Shown: positions 12,134-23,607 of the stretch, in pieces
Layout of the letters: every line of letters begins with the position of its first letter
Numbering within the stretch: the stretch's first letter is position 1
Assembly: GCA_014281115.1 (NCBI GenBank)
Contig: JACONQ010000001.1
Span: forward strand, 1,240,001-1,304,000
Reading direction: 5' to 3'
Source: Laburnicola sp. R22_1
Lineage: Eukaryota; Ascomycota; Dothideomycetes; Pleosporales; Didymosphaeriaceae
DNA length: 64,000 nucleotides
Program-made: the position numbers and the translations under genes
The notes under the pieces: model-generated
The model's input: the letters and a program-made list of their open reading frames with translations, nothing else
What the model was told of the DNA's origin: nothing
The model's database searches: none

Positions 12134-15100
12134 ATGGCGCCCGCGCCGACCAGCACGCAGTGGTCCACCGACTTCGACACGGCGCGCCGACAGAGGCTCT
12201 TCCAGAACCCGCCCAAGGACCGCACCGCCTACCCGGCGCTCGCGGCCGCCGTCGACCCGCACATCCACTCCTTCAACCAGGTCTTCGCAAAGGGCGGCCA
12301 TCTCGAGGAGGCCCTCAAGGAGATCGGCACCAAGGCCTTCCTCGACGGCGACCCACAGGCCCAGCCCGAGGACGTGGGCCGCCGCAACAGGCTGAGCGTG
12401 CGCATCCTGGACGTGTTCTTGGACAAGTCGGTGCTTCCGCCCTCCAACAAGGTCTCCATCACCAACCGCAACGTGCTGCCCGCCGAATGCAGAGAACGGC
12501 ACGTCAGCTACCGCGGCAAGCTACGGGCGCGCCTACAGTATCGGATCAACAATGGGGACTGGCAGGAGCAGGTGCACAACCTGGGCCAGGTGCCCATCAT
12601 GCTGAAGGTGAGATCCTTCCATGCTGTCGGGCGCGCAGAATGAATGCTAAGTGCTCTCGTGACAGTCCAGCCGGTGCCACCTCGAAAATCTGAGCCCCGC
12701 TCAGTTATACAAGGCCAAGGAGGAGACGGAGGAGTTTGGCGGCTACTTCATCGTGAACGGCATCGAGAAGATCATCCGCATGCTGATCGTTCCCCGCCGT
12801 AACTACCCCATGGCCATCAAGCGCCCCTCGTATATGAACCGTGGACCCGGCTACACGCCGCTCGGCGTGGAAATTCGCAGTGTGCGCCCGGACCAGACGT
12901 CACAGACCAATGCGCTCCACTACCTGAGCGACGGTAACGTCAATCTCAGGTTTTCATGGAGGAAGGCCGAGTACCTCATCCCCGTGGTCATGGTTCTCAA
13001 GGCGCTAGCGGAGACGAATGACCGAGAGATCTTCGAGGGCATCGTCGGTGCCGCTGACTCCGAGGGGCTTGCGGAGAAGCAATTCGTGACCGATCGTGTG
13101 GAGTTGCTTTTGCGCACGTACAAGGTCTATGGGTTACACTCGCGGGCCATGACCAGGTCTTACCTCGGCGAGAAGTTTAGGGGGGTATTGCAGATTCCAG
13201 AAGACGCCAGCGACGAAGAAGCAGGCACAGAGTTCCTTAGGAAGCTCATCCTGCCACACCTGGGTGCCTACAAGATCACGGAGCAGAACGATGCCGACAA
13301 ATTCCGACTGCTGTTGTTTATGGTCCGAAAGCTGTATTCTCTTGCCGAAGGTGAATGCTCAGTAGAGAACCCCGATGCTGTCCAGAATCAGGAAGTCCTT
13401 CTTGGGGGCCAATTGTATGGAATGATCATCAAGGAAAAATTGGACGAGTGGCTAAACTCGATCCGGTTTCCGCTACAAGACTGGGGACGAAGAAATGAGT
13501 ACAAGCCCTTCACCTCGCAAGATTTCCAGAGGGACTTCGTGGGCAAAATTCTCAAGAGGGCACAGGGTGAAGACGTTGGCAGGGCTATGGAGTACTTCCT
13601 CTCGACCGGGAATCTAGTCAGTCCTACTGGGCTCGATCTACAGCAGACGGCAGGCTTCTGTGTGGTTGCAGAGAAGCTCAACTTTTATCGATTCATCAGC
13701 CACTTCCGCATGGTGCATCGAGGCGCCTACTTTGCCCAGATGAAGACAACCACGGTGCGCAAATTGCTTCCAGAGAGCTGGGGTTTTCTGTGCCCTGTGC
13801 ACACCCCTGACGGCGCTCCATGTGGGTTGTTAAACCACTTCGCGCACAAATGCAAATTAGCAACACAAAGCTTGGACATTTCGGCGATTCCTAAGGTTGT
13901 TGCTCAAATAGGCGTTTCGAGTAAGGCATCCGCATCTCTAGACGCAAGTGTGGTGGTACAGCTCGACGGCCGCATTCTCGGTTTCTGTTCGCCCAAGCAA
14001 GCCAAGGTCATAGCGGATACTCTTCGCTACTACAAGGTCGAGGGGACCCACAATGTGCCGTTGGAGCTCGAAATCGGCTACATTCCAAATTCTAATGATG
14101 GGCAATATCCTGGTATTTTCATGTCCTCGCAGTCATCGAGGATGTACAGACCGGTCAAGTATCTTCCGCTCGACAAGCTGGACTACGTAGGTCCGTTCGA
14201 GCAACCGTACATGTCGATAGCATGCACGGATCCCGAGATTGTGTCTGGTGACTCTACGCACGTCGAGTTCGATCCCACTAATATTTTGTCTATTGTCGCC
14301 AACATGACGCCGTTCTCCGACTTCAACCAATCGCCGAGAAATATCTATCAGGCATGTAACTATTGTAAAGCTAACTATTAAAGAATATATTACTAACCTT
14401 CTAATAAACAGTGCCAGATGGGAAAACAGACCATGGGAACACCTGCGACCGCCCTGCGATACCGAACAGACAATAAGACCTACCGCTTACAGACTGGCCA
14501 AACGCCGGTCGTGCGACCGTCCCTCCATAATGAGTATGGTCTCGACAACTTTCCCAATGGGACAAATGCTGTTGTAGCTGTGATTTCATACACAGGGTAC
14601 GACATGGACGACGCTATGATAATAAATAAATCCGCACATGAGCGTGGCTTTGGTCACGGCACCATCTACAAGACTAAAATATGCGACCTCGAGGAGGGGC
14701 AGCGCAAAGCCCGGTCATCCAAAACGGTGACGAGGCTGTTTGGGTTCGCTCCAGAAGGTGTCGTTAGGGCGACCTGGAGGGAGACGCTGGACGATGACGG
14801 GCTACCCCGCGTCGGCACCCTGCTGCGCTCCGGGGACGTCCTCGCTGCGTGGCACAACGTTTCGTACGATCAGACCGTAGGTGATTACGTCAACCTCGAT
14901 GGTCAGACGCAATTTTTCAAGTACAAGGAGGATGAGCTTGCCTTTGTCGAGGAGGTCCGCGTCATTGGGTCAGAGACGGCCGCCGACCCATGCCAAAAGA
15001 TTAGCGTCAAACTACGAGTTCCTCGTTCTCCCGTAATTGGAGACAAGTTCTCGTCGCGCCACGGACAGAAGGGCGTGTGCTCGCAGAAGTGGCCTGCGGT

Positions 15101-15878
15101 CGACATGCCTTTCTCGGAATCGGGCATTCAGCCGGACATCATCATCAACCCTCACGCTTTCCCGTCTCGAATGACGATTGGTATGTTCGTCGAGTCACTC
15201 GCCGGTAAATCTGGCGCGTTGCACGGCATAGCGCAAGACTCGACGCCTTTCCGCTTCGACGAGCAGAACACTGCCGTTGACTTCTTTGGTCACCAGCTCA
15301 TGAAGGCGGGCTATAACTACTATGGGAATGAGCCCATGTATAGTGGCATCACAGGCGAAGAGCTCGCTGCGGACATTTATGTAGGCGTCGTATACTACCA
15401 GCGGCTCCGACACATGGTCAACGACAAGTACCAAGTCCGCACCACCGGTCCAGTCAATTCATACACCGGTCAGCCTATCAAGGGTCGTAAGAAAGGTGGT
15501 GGTATCCGTGTCGGAGAGATGGAACGCGATTCTCTTCTCGCCCACGGCACGGCATTCCTGCTGCAAGATCGCCTGATGAACTGCTCCGACTATACCAAAG
15601 CAACCATCTGCCGCGGCTGCGGATCTTTTCTGTCAACCACCCCGACGGTCAGCGAGTACCAGAGAAAGAACAAGGGTGCGTTCCAGGTCCGGTGTAGGCG
15701 ATGTGCCAAGTTGGCAGATAGCTCCGCGACGAAGACGGAGGTCTGGACTGATGGGCAGGGGCTCAGGTATCAGGGTGGCGATGATGTCACGACGGTGGCG
15801 GTTCCGGGTGTGTTGAAGTATCTGGATGTTGAGCTGGCGAGTATGGGCATCCGGTTAAAGTTCCAGGTTGGCCCCTGA
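12134..15878 (+). CDS. RPA135: DNA-directed RNA polymerase I second-largest subunit (RPA135 / RPA2)
   Basis: Three exons, 12134-12607, 12666-14351 and 14412-15878, encode 1208 residues (yeast Rpa135 has 1203). The protein is the beta-type catalytic subunit of Pol I, which transcribes rDNA in the nucleolus. Conserved landmarks: RCHLENLSP and GGYFIVNGIEK in the lobe, CPVHTPDGAPCGLLNH in the fork region, CQMGKQTMGTP, the GYDMDDAMIINKSAHERG segment, GDKFSSRHGQKG in the hybrid-binding region, and a C-terminal zinc site starting near residue 1120 (CRGC...CRRC). Intron 1 is GT-AG. Intron 2 (14352-14411) starts with GC (GCATGT), has a TACTAAC branch point and ends CAG; only the GC donor keeps the conserved Tyr-Gln-Cys-Gln-Met junction in frame. 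Confidence 0.97.
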
Positions 15879-17100
15879 GTACACACAGCGGCCGGGTCAA
15901 AAGGTTCCGTATCGTATGTTACGCCAGGATAATTGATGTGAACATCAAAGTAGGGAAGCTTCGACAAGGCATGCATGGGTGGCGTGCATAGACGGGAGTT
16001 TAAAAGTGCGTAGTTTAGCGACATTGCGGTGTTGGAACTCGACATATGTTCGACACTTGAATGATGATTTTTTTTTCTTTTTTGGAATTTTGTTTGAGTG
16101 ACGCTTTCTGCCTTGTACTTGGAGACTTGCCCGAATTGCTCTTGGCGGGATAATGATAGTGAAGTAGAACTCTAGCATCACCGCCATGAAATAATTAGTG
16201 TCCGATGCCAAGATGCTCCCAAAGTTAATACAGCACCTATAAGCTACTATATAAGCTACTATATAAGCTACTATATAAGCTACTATATAAGCTACTATAT
16301 AAGCTACTATATAAGCTACTAGTAGAAAATCCTTCTATATACTTTCTTTATATTAGGAGTTACTTTTAGCTAGCTATATTACTAGTAGAATCTGATTGAT
16401 ATGCGAGATCTTTCTGAGCTACGTACATGTCTTGTTATACAGAGCTCTAGACGGAACAAGTCCTTTATTCCTACTACCATATAACTTGGCTATTCTCCAT
16501 GTTAGAGGCTTTTCTAGTAAGAAAAGCAATTCATTCCTTGCCCATATCTCCGTGCGAGCCGCCGTCCGAGTCCCACACTACCAATCAAACCAGCCTTTCT
16601 TCCGCGGTCTGCTTACTCCACGCACTCACAACAGACCACAACACTAGGTTTTCCTTCCTATAGGGGGCTTCTGGGTGCACGACGCAGCGCTTCTAGGGGA
16701 AGATATGAGCGCGGATAGGCGTGATAGGGAAGTAAGCCTTCGAAAGGGAGGGGTGGAATGAATACGACTGGGGAAAAGGAGGTTGGGCAATAGACTGGAT
16801 CCTAGGTGATGAGGACTCGCCACGTCACGTGGGATAATTCGTATATTTGAGGGTTTAGCAGGGGGTGGGTAGGAGGGTGGGTGGGAGCGAGGGGTCGGGT
16901 TCTTTGTCCTCGTGTCACAGTCGTGTGGGTGATGGGTAGGTACGTAGGAGGAGGGTTTGGAAAGAGGAGGGGTGCGTAGGATAGTCGAGTATGAGGAATA
17001 GATGGTACCATTTATTTTTTTTTCTGTGTATAGCTTTCTTTTCACCATGTACTTACTTACTTAATGTCTATCATACTACCAACAAAGCCCCCTCTCCACT
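15879..17100. other. Convergent intergenic region with tandem repeat
   Basis: The 1.2 kb between RPA135 and the permease has no supported gene. Around 16020-16400 it is AT-rich and holds a 12 bp tandem repeat (listed separately). The minus-strand open frame 16644-17048 is Pro/Ser/Thr-rich low complexity and is not convincing. Confidence 0.5.
16239..16322. repeat. 12 bp tandem repeat, seven copies
   Basis: The unit ataagctactat is repeated head to tail; AAGCTACT recurs at 16241, 16253, 16265, 16277, 16289, 16301 and 16313 with no visible variation. The right end degenerates into actagtagaa. Perfect copies imply recent expansion. Confidence 0.95.
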
Positions 17101-19100
17101 TCACAGCGTATACACAAACTCCGGGTTCTCCCTATCCGTCAAATCCAACCACTCCTGATTCTCCAGTTTGACATAACCCTCCGCATTCCGAATCTTCTCC
17201 TTGCGCTTGTTCTCCCGTGCGCAGTAGAAGTGGATAAATGCCATGATGGCCAGGCAGAGAGTGTAGCACACGATGATTGTGATTTCGGCGGGGACATAGC
17301 GCGGTGCGTCCTGGGGGCGGAAAGTCTGCGGACCTGGGAGATGTAAGTATTGGCATTGCTAGCACCCCAGAAACAGAAGATGGGGAACGGAACGGAAGGC
17401 AATGCGCGGAGAAGATGGTGGACTTACCAATGATGTTTCCGGTGCAGTAGCCGATGAGGTACATGGCGGCTACTGTCGTCTTCTTCGTGTAGCCCGCCAC
17501 GTTACTGCTGATCAAGCTGAGGATAGCGACAAAGGGCGTAGCGCCGGCTTGGGTGAAGTAGTACCCAGCTAGGCGGCCGCTGTTGTTTGAGAGTGGCAGG
17601 GCGACGATGAGGATCATGCCGAGGAGGGCAAGGCACATGCCGGCCATGGAGATGAGAATGCGGTAGCCATACCTGGAGGTGGAGCATCAGTATCACTGAG
17701 GTATAGATGTGTTGAAGGGTTCAAGTTCAGACATACCTGTCGCCGGCCCATCCACACGCGATGAGTGCGACGATCTCGACCGCCCCGCCAGGCGTACCGT
17801 AGAGAAGAGACTCCTCTGGCGTATATCCGAAGCCGATGATGAGTTGGGAGAAGAAATTTGTGAGTCCGCCTTTCGCTCGTTAGCATGATGCTTACCTGGT
17901 CTCATTTCAGGATCGCCTACCGTTAGGAATATCCGCGATCAGAGCGTAGAAGAAGAATGCCCAGCTCAGCGGATCGAGAAGCGCTTCCTTCAATTGGTAG
18001 AGCTTGAAGTGCTTGTTTCCTACCCCCTGCCCATTTACCCTAATGCGCTCGATGGCTAGAATTCGCTCGTCCTTGGTGAGCCAGCGACAATTGAGCTGGT
18101 TGTCGGGAACTATCCAAAGGAATACGATGCCAACAGTGATTGTGAGGACTCCAGTGACTAGGAAGACGATTTTCCAGGGCTCGAGGGTGGTGCCGTGCTT
18201 GCGGGAGCCAACTGCGATGCCGTAGGCAAGGAGGCCGCCGAAGATCTGATGTCGTCAACGAAGACGCTACGTAAAGAACATGAAGGCTCGCGCCAGCCGC
18301 CCCAAGAAGAAATTTGGACCAGAACGTACCTGTGCGAAACCATTGAAGCTGAACCAGATGCCTGTGCGAAGTCCTTGCTCTTTCTTTGTATACCACTGAG
18401 AAGTGAAGAGCGCGAATCCAGGAGTGACTGCAGCTTCGAAAACTCCTAGGAAGAACCGAATTGCAATAGCTCCAGAGTAGTTCTCGACGGCGGCAAAACA
18501 GGACAGCACAAGCCCCCACATGATAATGTTGAACGCCGCTAAGAAGGTCAGTGTTTCTGGTCACAGACCCCGACCAGGACAAGAGCACGTACAATACTTC
18601 CCCAATGGCAACCGTTGTAACAGTCGACTGGTCGGATATTCCCATGCTAAGTAACCGAAATAAAACAAGCTTCCAAGCCATGAATATTGAGGACCAGATA
18701 TTCCAATACCGCTCTGCAGCTTGTCCTCTGAAGGCGCAAGCTTGAGACCCATGATAGAAGCATAACTGAGGGTTGTCTTGTCCAAATAATTCAAACCATA
18801 AATAATGCACAGGATCTATTTACGTAAGCATCGTACCGAATATGGAGCTCTCTCACGTACGGGCATCAAATGCATGTCGATCTTCCGCAACAACCTCCTA
18901 TTCGTCTCCTCGCTCAGCTCCAACCTCTGTCCTTCATAGCCCTCGAAGGCCTTCATCGCCGCGTCTGCATCATGTGAGTGCTTGAGGATCTTATCGTCAA
19001 CGTGCTGAATAAGGTCCGCCGGCGGTGCATCGACTGCTATCTCCTTTTCTCCGTAGTGAGGTGGACTTGTCGTGTCGTTGTCTGTTGGGACTGAAGCCAT
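17101..19100 (-). CDS. MFS anion:cation symporter, Dal5/Tna1-type permease
   Basis: Seven exons: 18861-19100, 18593-18815, 18330-18538, 17921-18245, 17737-17869, 17428-17672 and 17101-17333. The joined frame is 1608 bp (535 residues). All six introns (45-94 bp) are GT-AG. Hallmarks of the allantoate-permease (ACS) family: an acidic, hydrophilic 75-residue N-terminus, then MHLMPILCIIYGLNYLDKTT at TM1, YSWLGSLFYFGYLAWEYPT, and RFFLGVFEAAVTPGFAL with the family's FLG...E...PG pattern. A hydrophilic central loop (TKDERILAIERIR) splits two six-helix halves. The C-terminus is charged (NKRKEKIRNAEGYVKLENQEW), as usual for the group. Members import carboxylated or amidic compounds such as allantoate, nicotinate or dipeptides at the plasma membrane with protons; the substrate cannot be read here. 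The ATG at 19098-19100 opens the N-terminal exon. Confidence 0.92.
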
Positions 19101-20166
19101 GGTTGCGCTGGAATCGATATTGAGAGAGCAACACGTATCGGCCGACTGAGCGTGTAGAGGATGGTACGGGTACGGGTCCTCGAGGTTACAAATGACGGTA
19201 ACACCTTCGGTATATCAATCACCCCTCATCCGATGTACCCAAAACGGGGGTGGCGGCGTGCCAGAGATAACGCCGTTTTCAATCGCTGGATTGGATTTGG
19301 ACCGGTTATACAAGGCGTGCGATTCGTCACTCCCAGTCCCACTCTTGGACACGCTGCAGCGATAAGCCACATCCCATCCCTGCTCGTGGCATCGAACCAT
19401 GATAAATCACTAACAAGACCAAGGCCATATGCGCAGATGCATGATAGCACAGATGGCGCAACGTTCGGAGTAATGCCCGCCTGTTGCCAATCAGCGGATG
19501 CGGCAACGCGGAGGTGACGATCATGAGGAGGATGCTATGCTAGAAGAAGAAGGCGTCATGGATGACCGTTGAGGTAGCACTAGCGGTCCGGGTGAATGCC
19601 GGTATTGTAGGTGAACCGTGAAAGCGCACAAATAACAGTAATTTTTGGTATGCAGTGGGACCTTGACTGCGTACAGTGCATGCCGGCAGAGTAATGCTTG
19701 AGCCAACGCTGGCAATTTGAGTCTGTTTGTCAGTGTCTTCGGATCATAATGGCGCATGGACTAAACTGGTTAGCGCATACTTTAAACTTAAGCTTACACC
19801 AAGTGCAACGATCTCGTGAAGGCGACCCGAAACTGGTGTATATCGAACTTTCTTAAAATATGTACTAGTAGAAGCTATATGAATGCAACACGTGTTAGAT
19901 GCGCATAACCCAAAACCGGCTGACTTGTAGAAGCCACTTTTTGCATGCTGGAACGCCGAAACCCAGACCCAGCTTTAGCTCGTCCGATGAACCAAGCCAG
20001 TCTTGCGGCATGCATGCTGACCCTAACGCCATCCATATGCTATTGTTGAACGCCAGTAGAATGCTGTACCCCTGTCCACCCAAAAAAAAAAGATATTCGT
20101 GATCCGTTAGAATTAGCAGATATGCAGAAAAAAAAGAGCGCAAAGAGGAAGTCATGTACCGAGATT
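19101..20166. other. Intergenic region, permease 5' flank
   Basis: About 1.07 kb upstream of the permease and downstream of the WOPR gene. Short overlapping frames on both strands lack motifs. No repeat or RNA gene was recognised. Confidence 0.5.
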
Positions 20167-21549
20167 TCAAGTCCGCAAGAACATATTCTTGTTGAGCTTG
20201 TCGAGTGCCCGTGTGTCCGTTGCGGTGCTCATGCTCGCGATCCTATCGGGAGGAAGTTCTCGGGTTGAGGGTTGAGAGCCATTGGGGCTTCGGCTACCCG
20301 AGCGACTGTTGCTCTGATTCTCTCCGTTATGCTCCTGATTGTTGAGGATAGAACCGATCTTTGGAATGGTACGCGCGGGGGCTGGCTCGTTTTGTGGGGC
20401 CGCACTATTCGGCTCAGAGGGCATCTGAGGCGCTTGGGGTTGAGATTCGGACGGCGGCGGTGTTGGAGGCTTGGGGGCAGAGGCAGGAGTCGCGTTGTTG
20501 ATGGCAGGTAGCTGTGGGCCTTGCTCGGGAATGGATGCAACAGGAGGCGGTGGCGCGTGGTGACCATTGGTCTGGGAGTGGCGCTGAACCAGCTCTGGCC
20601 TTTGAAGAGCGTGCGAAGGGGGCGTTTGAATGTACTGTTGTGGATGACCAGGGTGAGCCGCCACCACAGCATGGCCAGGAGGAGGATGGGGCATGCCTGG
20701 ACCCGCCATTTGATGAGGAGGTCGGTCAAAAACAGGGCCTTGAGACGGATTATAGCCTTGAGGGGCGTAGATGACCGGAGCGTATTGGAAATACGGATAG
20801 GGCGGTTGACCGTAATAAGCATGCTGGTACGGTGGTCTGCCGTTGGGTGGAGTCGGCGGGTAGACTGGGACATAGACAGGCTGCTGTGGGGGTCCTGGCC
20901 GCGAATAGGGCGATGTTGGCATATTGTGAGGAAGAGGATGCGGATGAGGTGAAGAGGCATACGGCGAACCAGGCAAGGGACCGCGACTTACGGCAGCGAC
21001 AGGCTGGGTCTCGTTTACCGTCGACTCGGGGTACATATTCTTAGGAGGGCGGATGTGCCGTAGAGACGCATCTTGCGAGGGTTGCTGAAGCGGTTGCGAA
21101 TTTGATCGTGAGTAGTAGCTGATCAGGTGGAGATGTTGTCCGCTCGAGGTGGTGATGCTGAATGACTGCTTCATCAGGCCGTCTGGCTTGTACCGATAGC
21201 CGTCGGGACCCTCGCCCTCTGATTCTCCGGTCGCTGATCCGTCTGGTGACTTGCCGCTTGCTCGCTTAGGCACTGGCTGGTTCAGGTTGCTGCCGCCTCG
21301 TTTGCCCTCCATCTCACGGTAGGTCAGAAAGCTGCCCGACACTCGACTCGCGCTCCACGACTTTCCGTCGGTCCACCGCCGCATGCCAGCTTCCCGCTCA
21401 TCCCACACGAATACTGAGCCTGACTTGATCTGCTGGCGTTCCTTCTCGGACAAGCGTCGCTGGACGCGGGGTAGCAGACCTATTCGGCAGGCCTCGAAGA
21501 GCAATATGGCGTCGTTGGGCGTGCGGACGTGACCGTGGTACGTCTCCAT
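20167..21549 (-). CDS. WOPR-domain transcriptional regulator (Gti1/Pac2 family)
   Basis: A single uninterrupted frame of 460 residues. The first ~85 residues form the WOPRa part of the DNA-binding domain: HGHVRTPNDAILLFEACRIG, a basic segment RVQRRLSEKERQ, then SGSVFVWDE and RRWTDGKSWSASRVSGSFLTYRE. The WOPRb part follows near 113-150 (GYRYKPDGLMKQSFS and LHLISYYS). The remaining ~300 residues are low complexity, rich in Pro, Gln, His and Ser, typical of these regulators. The family includes Wor1, Ryp1, Sge1 and S. pombe Gti1 and Pac2, nuclear regulators of morphology, conidiation, gluconate uptake and virulence genes. The form SGSVFVWDEREAGMRRWTDGK suggests the Pac2/Gti1 subgroup rather than Wor1/Sge1; that sub-assignment is from memory. 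The start was chosen at the METYHGHV typical of the family. Confidence 0.9.
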   Translation of the reverse strand: METYHGHVRTPNDAILLFEACRIGLLPRVQRRLSEKERQQIKSGSVFVWDEREAGMRRWTDGKSWSASRVSGSFLTYREMEGKRGGSNLNQPVPKRASGKSPDGSATGESEGEGPDGYRYKPDGLMKQSFSITTSSGQHLHLISYYSRSNSQPLQQPSQDASLRHIRPPKNMYPESTVNETQPVAAVSRGPLPGSPYASSPHPHPLPHNMPTSPYSRPGPPQQPVYVPVYPPTPPNGRPPYQHAYYGQPPYPYFQYAPVIYAPQGYNPSQGPVFDRPPHQMAGPGMPHPPPGHAVVAAHPGHPQQYIQTPPSHALQRPELVQRHSQTNGHHAPPPPVASIPEQGPQLPAINNATPASAPKPPTPPPSESQPQAPQMPSEPNSAAPQNEPAPARTIPKIGSILNNQEHNGENQSNSRSGSRSPNGSQPSTRELPPDRIASMSTATDTRALDKLNKNMFLRT

Positions 21550-23391
21550 GATGGCACAAGGGCCGGTGTGAAACTGGGTAAAAATCGGAGTGTTGAGTAA
21601 GGTATGGCGCGCCTAGACTTTCATGTCCACCTGTACAGCGGGTCAGTCGGGATATGACTCAAAATCTACCCAAGCAACTCGCTTCAGAAGCAGGCGGGGT
21701 CGTGCAGGGTATAAAGAGAGAGACAGGGAAACATTGCGGACGGCGGGCGCAAAGCGCGGTCGAGATGGCCGAGCAGCTGGGAACTGCAGCGCAGCAAGTG
21801 GGCCAGTCTCGCCGCACTTTGCGCCGTTGCACGCTTTGGATGGGCCAAGGACAGATGCGATGTTGGGCAAGGAATTGGCGCACGTAGCAGCCGGAACAGG
21901 GGCCCGAAAGGGAGCAACGTACCTCTTGAGTAGACAGACAATCTGGCGGGCGGAGTGGCCGGTGGGAGAGTGCAAGTAGGCAGGCAGCTCACAGTTCAGT
22001 GTCGATGTAGGAATGGGTTGCGGAGATGCAGACGCCTTGGTAGCGGTGGGGGCGCGTGCGACTTGGCTGGGGGTGCGAGGGCAGGCAGAAAGCTCGGAAG
22101 GCAGCAACGGCGTGCGAAGGCGTGTACAAGTAGTCTAATCAGCCGTCTCGTCGTCTACCAAGGTTGCTTCTGGCTCTCGGCACGCTCTCGGCACAGGCCC
22201 TGCACTCTGATCGCCCGCCCAGGCCGCGGACCCGTCAAGCAGACAAGCTTTATTTAAACGCCGTCGCAGCGCCTTGGGGCCCTGGATCCCGACTGCTCGG
22301 CCGCGTGCAGAGCGTCGATGCAGCCCGCAGGGGGCACAGCAACGCCAGGTCGGGCTTTGCATTGCCCATCACGCCGCCGGCAGCAGGCAGCCGGTCCCCA
22401 TAACATCGACAGGCCTTCGCCGCTTGGCCCGTCGCCCTCGCTGGCCTGCGAGCCGCGGCTGTGCCGCTGGGCAGCCTCTGAGAAGAAGCCTCCATTTTTC
22501 GCTCCACCGCCTGCGCTCGCTGCCCCGGAACGGACCTGGTCGGCCAGACTGCCACAGTCCAGCCGCTTGGCCCCAAGCACGCCGTCGCTCGTCGTTCTCC
22601 GGACTGTGCCTCTGGGCGGGCTGACAAGACTGACAGAGACGCGCCTGCTGCGTTACCAAGGCCCGGCTTGCACGAGAGGCATGCCCAAAGAAGACTCATC
22701 ATCAGAACAGAGCTCTCCGCTCCCCACCCGACGTAATCAGCTCTCGCATTCCCACGCCGGTAGCGCCTCGGCGGTAGCCTTGGGGCTTTGTGCAGTTTAA
22801 GCTTACTCTGCGCCCGCTACGGCCTGCCTGGTCGAACAACGCCCACGCTGCCGGGCCCAATGTCTGCGCAACCGACTGCTCCGCTTGCAGACACAGTGCC
22901 ACAGCCGATGACCGCGCACAGTACGCCCGGCGGGGGCAGACATGCAGCCTGCCGCCAATACTCGGCCACTGCCACCCCTTCCGCATGCTGCCGTTGCTCG
23001 TAGCGCTAGGCATCCACTCGGCGGCGCCCAGTGTGCCTCTGGTCTTGACTCTTGCGGCCAACGCAAGCCAGCGTGATCATGTATCAGCCAAGCCTCCTCA
23101 GCTTACCGCAGCGAGACAAAGGCCCGGCCCCAGCATCATCGGCCCAGCCTACACAAGGAAGCCAAGCAACAAACGCTCACTTTGTTTCGACGTTTGGCCA
23201 AGCCTTGCGGATCGGAGTGCGGAGGGCCGCGTCAGCCAACTAGCCAACCCTACCGGGCGAATCTGTCCTTCTCTCGTGCTTTGCTCCCCCAAGGCTCGAA
23301 GGCTCGCCCGCAGACGTGTGCGACAATCCGCGCGGTTGCGCCAATATTCCAAGACGCGCCACCGAACACGTCCAGTTCCATGTGTGCACAT

Positions 23392-23607
23392 GTCATACGA
23401 TGGGAAACGGCTTGGCTAGCTGATCAGCCGGCTTCGCTTGCAGGGCTCCAGATAAGGTTAAAGACAGTTAAGCATAAATTCCTGTCCCGCTGTCCCGCTT
23501 TCGTCCACTCGGGCCCCGCACGGCCAGTCATACGATGGGAAAACGGCAACTTGGCTAGCTTCGATCAGCCGGCTTCGCTTGCAGGATCCCGCTCCAGATA
23601 AAGGTTT
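23392..23607. repeat. Imperfect direct duplication, ~70-80 bp unit
   Basis: Copy 1 (23392-23460) and copy 2 (23527-23607) share gtcatacgatggga, ttggctagct, gatcagccggcttcgcttgc and ctccagataa. Copy 2 has small insertions. The copies lie 135 bp apart in the same orientation. Confidence 0.85.

Noticed and set aside
22254..23420. Several 100-210 codon frames on both strands
   Set aside because: They are open in many frames at once because the DNA is GC-rich and stop-poor; none shows a recognisable domain or splice structure.
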